A stretch of DNA of 9,016 bases from an uncultured Sulfurovum sp. (GTDB lineage Bacteria; Campylobacterota; Campylobacteria; Campylobacterales; Sulfurovaceae), in assembly GCA_947313765.1 (NCBI GenBank), contig CAMZNQ010000074.1, positions 1 to 9,016 on the forward strand. The letters are read 5' to 3'. The notes beneath the pieces are model-generated. The model saw only the letters and a program-made list of their open reading frames with translations, made no database searches and was not told the DNA's origin. Each line of letters begins with the position of its first letter. Position 1 is the stretch's first letter. Positions 7,150 through 9,016 of the stretch are shown here, in pieces. The position numbers and the translations under genes are program-made.

Positions 7150-7173
7150 ACGGTCAAATTATCGGGAAAAATA

Positions 7174-7608
7174 ATGGATATAGAGTTACTTGAGAATATT
7201 GTAGATTATGGAGTATTGGGACTATTAGCTCTTATGAGCTTTTTAACTCTCTTTTTTTGGATAGAACGACTTCTATTTTACAGAAGTATTAAACTGGAAA
7301 AATACCAAACCATCGAAGAGCTAGAGATTGATGTAACGAATAATATATCTATTATCTCTACTTTTGGAGCAAATGCCCCTTATATCGGACTTCTTGGTAC
7401 TGTTTTAGGAATCATAATAACTTTTTACACTATGGGACAAACATCTGACATGAATGTTCAACACATTATGACCTCTTTGGCATTGGCACTTAAAGCAACA
7501 GCAATGGGTTTAGTTGTTGCTATTCCTGCAATATTTTTCTACAACCATATAAACCGTAAAATAGAGATAATATTAAACAGATGGATTATTAACCAAAAGC
7601 TAAACTAA
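7174..7608 (+). CDS. exbB: ExbB proton-channel subunit of the TonB motor (short form)
   Basis: A 144-residue inner-membrane protein of the MotA/TolQ/ExbB family. Three membrane helices are visible: about 13-36, 61-85 and 100-123. The pore-lining motifs are NAPYIGLLGTVLGI (67-80, with T76) and ALKATAMGLVVAIPA (105-119, with T109), corresponding to E. coli ExbB T148 and T181. At 144 residues it lacks the long N-terminal extension of the 244-residue E. coli protein and matches the short type found in Helicobacter and Campylobacter. With ExbD it uses the proton gradient to drive TonB. It is the first gene of its operon: the TAA overlaps the ATG of exbD by one base (TAATG). The ribosome binding site is only a weak GGGA 6 nt before the ATG. 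Confidence 0.93.
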   Translation: MDIELLENIVDYGVLGLLALMSFLTLFFWIERLLFYRSIKLEKYQTIEELEIDVTNNISIISTFGANAPYIGLLGTVLGIIITFYTMGQTSDMNVQHIMTSLALALKATAMGLVVAIPAIFFYNHINRKIEIILNRWIINQKLN

Positions 7609-7991
7609 TGAGACGTTCATCCAAATTTGACAATATTAATGTTGTCCCTTTTATTGATATTATGTTAGTTTTATTAGTTATTGTTTTAACCACTGCATCA
7701 TTTATTCAAACAGGTCTCATAAAACTAGATTTGCCGACATCTAGTTCTAAAATAGAAGAGAAAGAGACAAAAGAGTTAAAAATATTCATTAAAAAGAGTG
7801 GAGAGATATTTTTAGGTAAAGAGCATATAGCTCACAATAGAGTTGACAAGACTATTTTAACCTATGATAAAAAGACTCCTATCTATATATATAGTGATAA
7901 AAATGTAACCTTTCAAAATTTTGTTTTTATTTTAGATATTTTAAAAAAGAATGGATATGAAAATTTAGGGATTGTAACTAAACATGAGTAA
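7608..7991 (+). CDS. exbD: ExbD subunit of the TonB motor
   Basis: A 127-residue protein of the ExbD/TolR/MotB family: a short cytoplasmic N-terminus (MRRSSKFDNINVV), one membrane helix (about 13-33) and a periplasmic domain (about 40-127). The helix starts with the diagnostic VVPFIDIMLVLLVI, where D17 corresponds to the proton-carrying D25 of E. coli ExbD. The periplasmic part carries the usual pattern of KIFIKKSGEIFLG and YIYSDKNVTFQNFVFILDIL strands and helix. The length is normal for the family. Starts overlap on both sides: ATG shares one base with the exbB stop, and tonB begins 8 nt before the exbD stop, so the three proteins are probably made by coupled translation in fixed ratio. Confidence 0.94.
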   Translation: MRRSSKFDNINVVPFIDIMLVLLVIVLTTASFIQTGLIKLDLPTSSSKIEEKETKELKIFIKKSGEIFLGKEHIAHNRVDKTILTYDKKTPIYIYSDKNVTFQNFVFILDILKKNGYENLGIVTKHE

Positions 7992-8937
7992 TCATCGCTA
8001 CGGCATCTCTTTTTTAATTACTACTATTCTCTTTGCAATTTTAGGTTACACTTTTCTATTTCTATATAAAAATAGAGTAGAAGCTCCCAAAAAAAAGTTA
8101 TCAACATCTACTATTAAAATAGCTATTATAAATCCTGTTGAGAAAAAGAAAGTCATTGAGAAAAAAATATTACCAATAAAAGATATAGTTATTCATAAAA
8201 AACATATAGCTAAAAAAGTAGTTCATAAAAAGAGAGTTATTCCTAAAAAACATATAGCTAAAAAAGTAGTTCATAAAAAGAGAGTTATTCCTAAAAAACA
8301 TATAGTTAAAAAAGTGGTTCATAAAAAGAGAGTTGTTCCTAAAAAACATATAGTTAAAAAAGTAGTTCACAAAAAGAGAGTTATTCCTAAAAAACATGTA
8401 GTTAAAAAAGTAGTTCACAAAAAGAGAGTTGTTCCTAAAAAACATATAGTTAAAAAAGTAGTTCCTCAAGATATATTTATTGAAAAAGAGCAAATAGTTA
8501 GAAGAGTTGAACCACCTATTATTGAAGAGATATATACTCCTGTAAACTACTCTAAGCCTGAAAAAGAGCAATTAAGAGCTATTGAGATTGAAAAAGAGCC
8601 TACTCCAATATATACAGCACCTAAAGTTGAAACAAAAGTAGATATAGGGGAAAGCAAGAGAATGTTTTTAAGTAAAATACGAAGTCAAATTATTTCAAAT
8701 AAAAGATACCCAAAAAAGGCACGAAGAAGACATATAGAGGGTTCTGTAAAAGTTCGTTTTGATATTAATGAGTATGGAGAAGTAAATAATATTCGTTTTA
8801 TTAATGGAAAACGTATATTTCAAAAAAGTATTAGAAAAACGTTAGAAAGAACCTTTCCTGTTAATATTCCTTCTGAATTGCAAGGAGAACTACCTATTTC
8901 AAATATTTCAGTTACTTTAAATTTTAATCTTATTTAA
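7984..8937 (+). CDS. tonB: TonB energy transducer with a cationic repeat spacer
   Basis: A 317-residue TonB. One N-terminal membrane helix (about 8-28, ISFLITTILFAILGYTFLF) anchors it. Residues 38-160 are a spacer dominated by five 16-residue repeats of the type VVHKKRVIPKKHIAKK (79-158), rich in Lys, His and Val with a single Pro each; a Glu/Pro-containing stretch follows (about 162-220). Residues 225-317 are the classical TonB C-terminal domain, with YPKKARRRHIEGSVKVRFDI and GEVNNIRF, which contacts the TonB box of outer-membrane transporters. The spacer should span the periplasm, the job done by Pro-Glu/Pro-Lys repeats in E. coli. The helix has S9 but no His like the H20 of E. coli TonB; H4 lies before it. 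The ATG at 7984 lies inside the end of exbD. The order exbB-exbD-tonB with no other gene suggests a stand-alone iron, cobalamin or nickel uptake motor; the substrate cannot be told. Confidence 0.93.
   Translation: MSNHRYGISFLITTILFAILGYTFLFLYKNRVEAPKKKLSTSTIKIAIINPVEKKKVIEKKILPIKDIVIHKKHIAKKVVHKKRVIPKKHIAKKVVHKKRVIPKKHIVKKVVHKKRVVPKKHIVKKVVHKKRVIPKKHVVKKVVHKKRVVPKKHIVKKVVPQDIFIEKEQIVRRVEPPIIEEIYTPVNYSKPEKEQLRAIEIEKEPTPIYTAPKVETKVDIGESKRMFLSKIRSQIISNKRYPKKARRRHIEGSVKVRFDINEYGEVNNIRFINGKRIFQKSIRKTLERTFPVNIPSELQGELPISNISVTLNFNLI
8188..8457 (+). repeat. 48-bp tandem repeat array in tonB (5 full copies plus one shortened)
   Basis: Full copies lie at 8218-8265, 8266-8313, 8314-8361, 8362-8409 and 8410-8457. 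Each encodes VVHKKR-V(I/V)-PKK-H(I/V)(A/V)-KK and differs from its neighbours at a few bases only (GTA/GTG, CAT/CAC, ATT/GTT, ATA/GTA, GCT/GTT). An incomplete copy at 8188-8217 (VIHKKHIAKK) equals a unit without RVIPKK, i.e. an 18-bp in-frame deletion. The unit is a multiple of three, so copy-number change would lengthen or shorten TonB without a frameshift. Confidence 0.95.
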
Positions 8938-8951
8938 ATAGTTCTTTTGAA

Positions 8952-8971
8952 AAGATTTAAAAATTAATCTT
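8952..8971 (+). terminator. Weak hairpin after tonB
   Basis: AAGATT (8952-8957) and AATCTT (8966-8971) form a 6-bp stem 15 nt after the tonB stop. It is AT rich and has no T tract behind it, so it may not terminate; tonB transcripts could read into the next gene. Confidence 0.2.
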
Positions 8972-8981
8972 CAGTTCATTT

Positions 8982-9010
8982 TGCTATGATAAAATCATAC
9001 CTAAATGGAG
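8982..9010 (+). promoter_or_regulatory. Extended -10 promoter and ribosome binding site of the next gene
   Basis: TGC-TATGAT (8982-8990) is an extended -10 box (TGnTATnAT), a common form where the -35 is not conserved. It is followed by GGAG at 9007-9010 and six further bases to the window edge, so an ATG at 9017 would be ideally placed. The coding sequence itself is outside. Confidence 0.5.
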
Positions 9011-9016
9011 ATAAAA

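Noticed and set aside
8188..8457. CRISPR array
   Set aside because: The 48-bp units are directly adjacent without spacers and lie in frame in a TonB protein.
8170..8571. 133-residue minus-strand frame with repeating NYFFNYMFFRNN
   Set aside because: It is the antisense shadow of the tonB tandem repeats; the repeat length being a multiple of three keeps every frame open.

Overview
This AT-rich window, with its short ExbB, its Csd3-type shape peptidase and its weak -35 promoter signals, looks like a chromosomal stretch of a Campylobacterota (epsilonproteobacterial) organism, possibly a free-living or host-associated Sulfurovum/Sulfurimonas-like species. The genus is an inference. I see no insertion sequence, phage gene, CRISPR array, rRNA or tRNA. 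Most genes serve the cell envelope.

Region 1 (1-3966, +): the 3' two thirds of a very large alpha-2-macroglobulin-like protein. It continues upstream of the window and keeps an intact thioester motif (CSEQ). Its sequence style resembles the long Bacteroidota form more than E. coli ECAM. Region 2 (3967-4365): a 399-bp gap between two + strand genes that holds a probable 67-aa, two-helix membrane protein on the minus strand, with its own TATAAT box and ribosome binding site. Region 3 (4366-4917, +): a secreted 183-aa protein with two kinds of short repeat, the second matching DUF3060 with a strict 18-residue period.

Region 4 (7055 down to 4931, -): a tightly packed three-gene operon, read right to left: a DUF309 helical protein, a Csd3/HdpA-like M23 peptidoglycan hydrolase and a NUDT14-like Nudix hydrolase. 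The first pair overlap by 4 nt (TTGA) and the second are separated by 2 nt. The last two genes appear to use non-ATG starts (TTG and GTG). The operon converges on the DUF3060 gene with only 13 nt between stop codons.

Region 5 (7174-8937, +): an exbB-exbD-tonB operon with overlapping genes, read from a clear TTGATA-17-TATAAT promoter. It would supply proton-motive-force energy to outer-membrane TonB-dependent transporters. The TonB spacer is unusual: in place of Pro-Lys/Pro-Glu repeats it has five near-perfect 48-bp (16-residue) Lys/His/Val repeats, with no acidic residue, plus a shortened copy in front. The last 79 bases hold a promoter and a ribosome binding site for a gene that should start just past the window edge.

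The best candidates for something new are the cationic repeat spacer in TonB, the two-repeat secreted DUF3060 protein with the small membrane ORF beside it, and the Bacteroidota-like macroglobulin. None of these is proof of an undescribed system.
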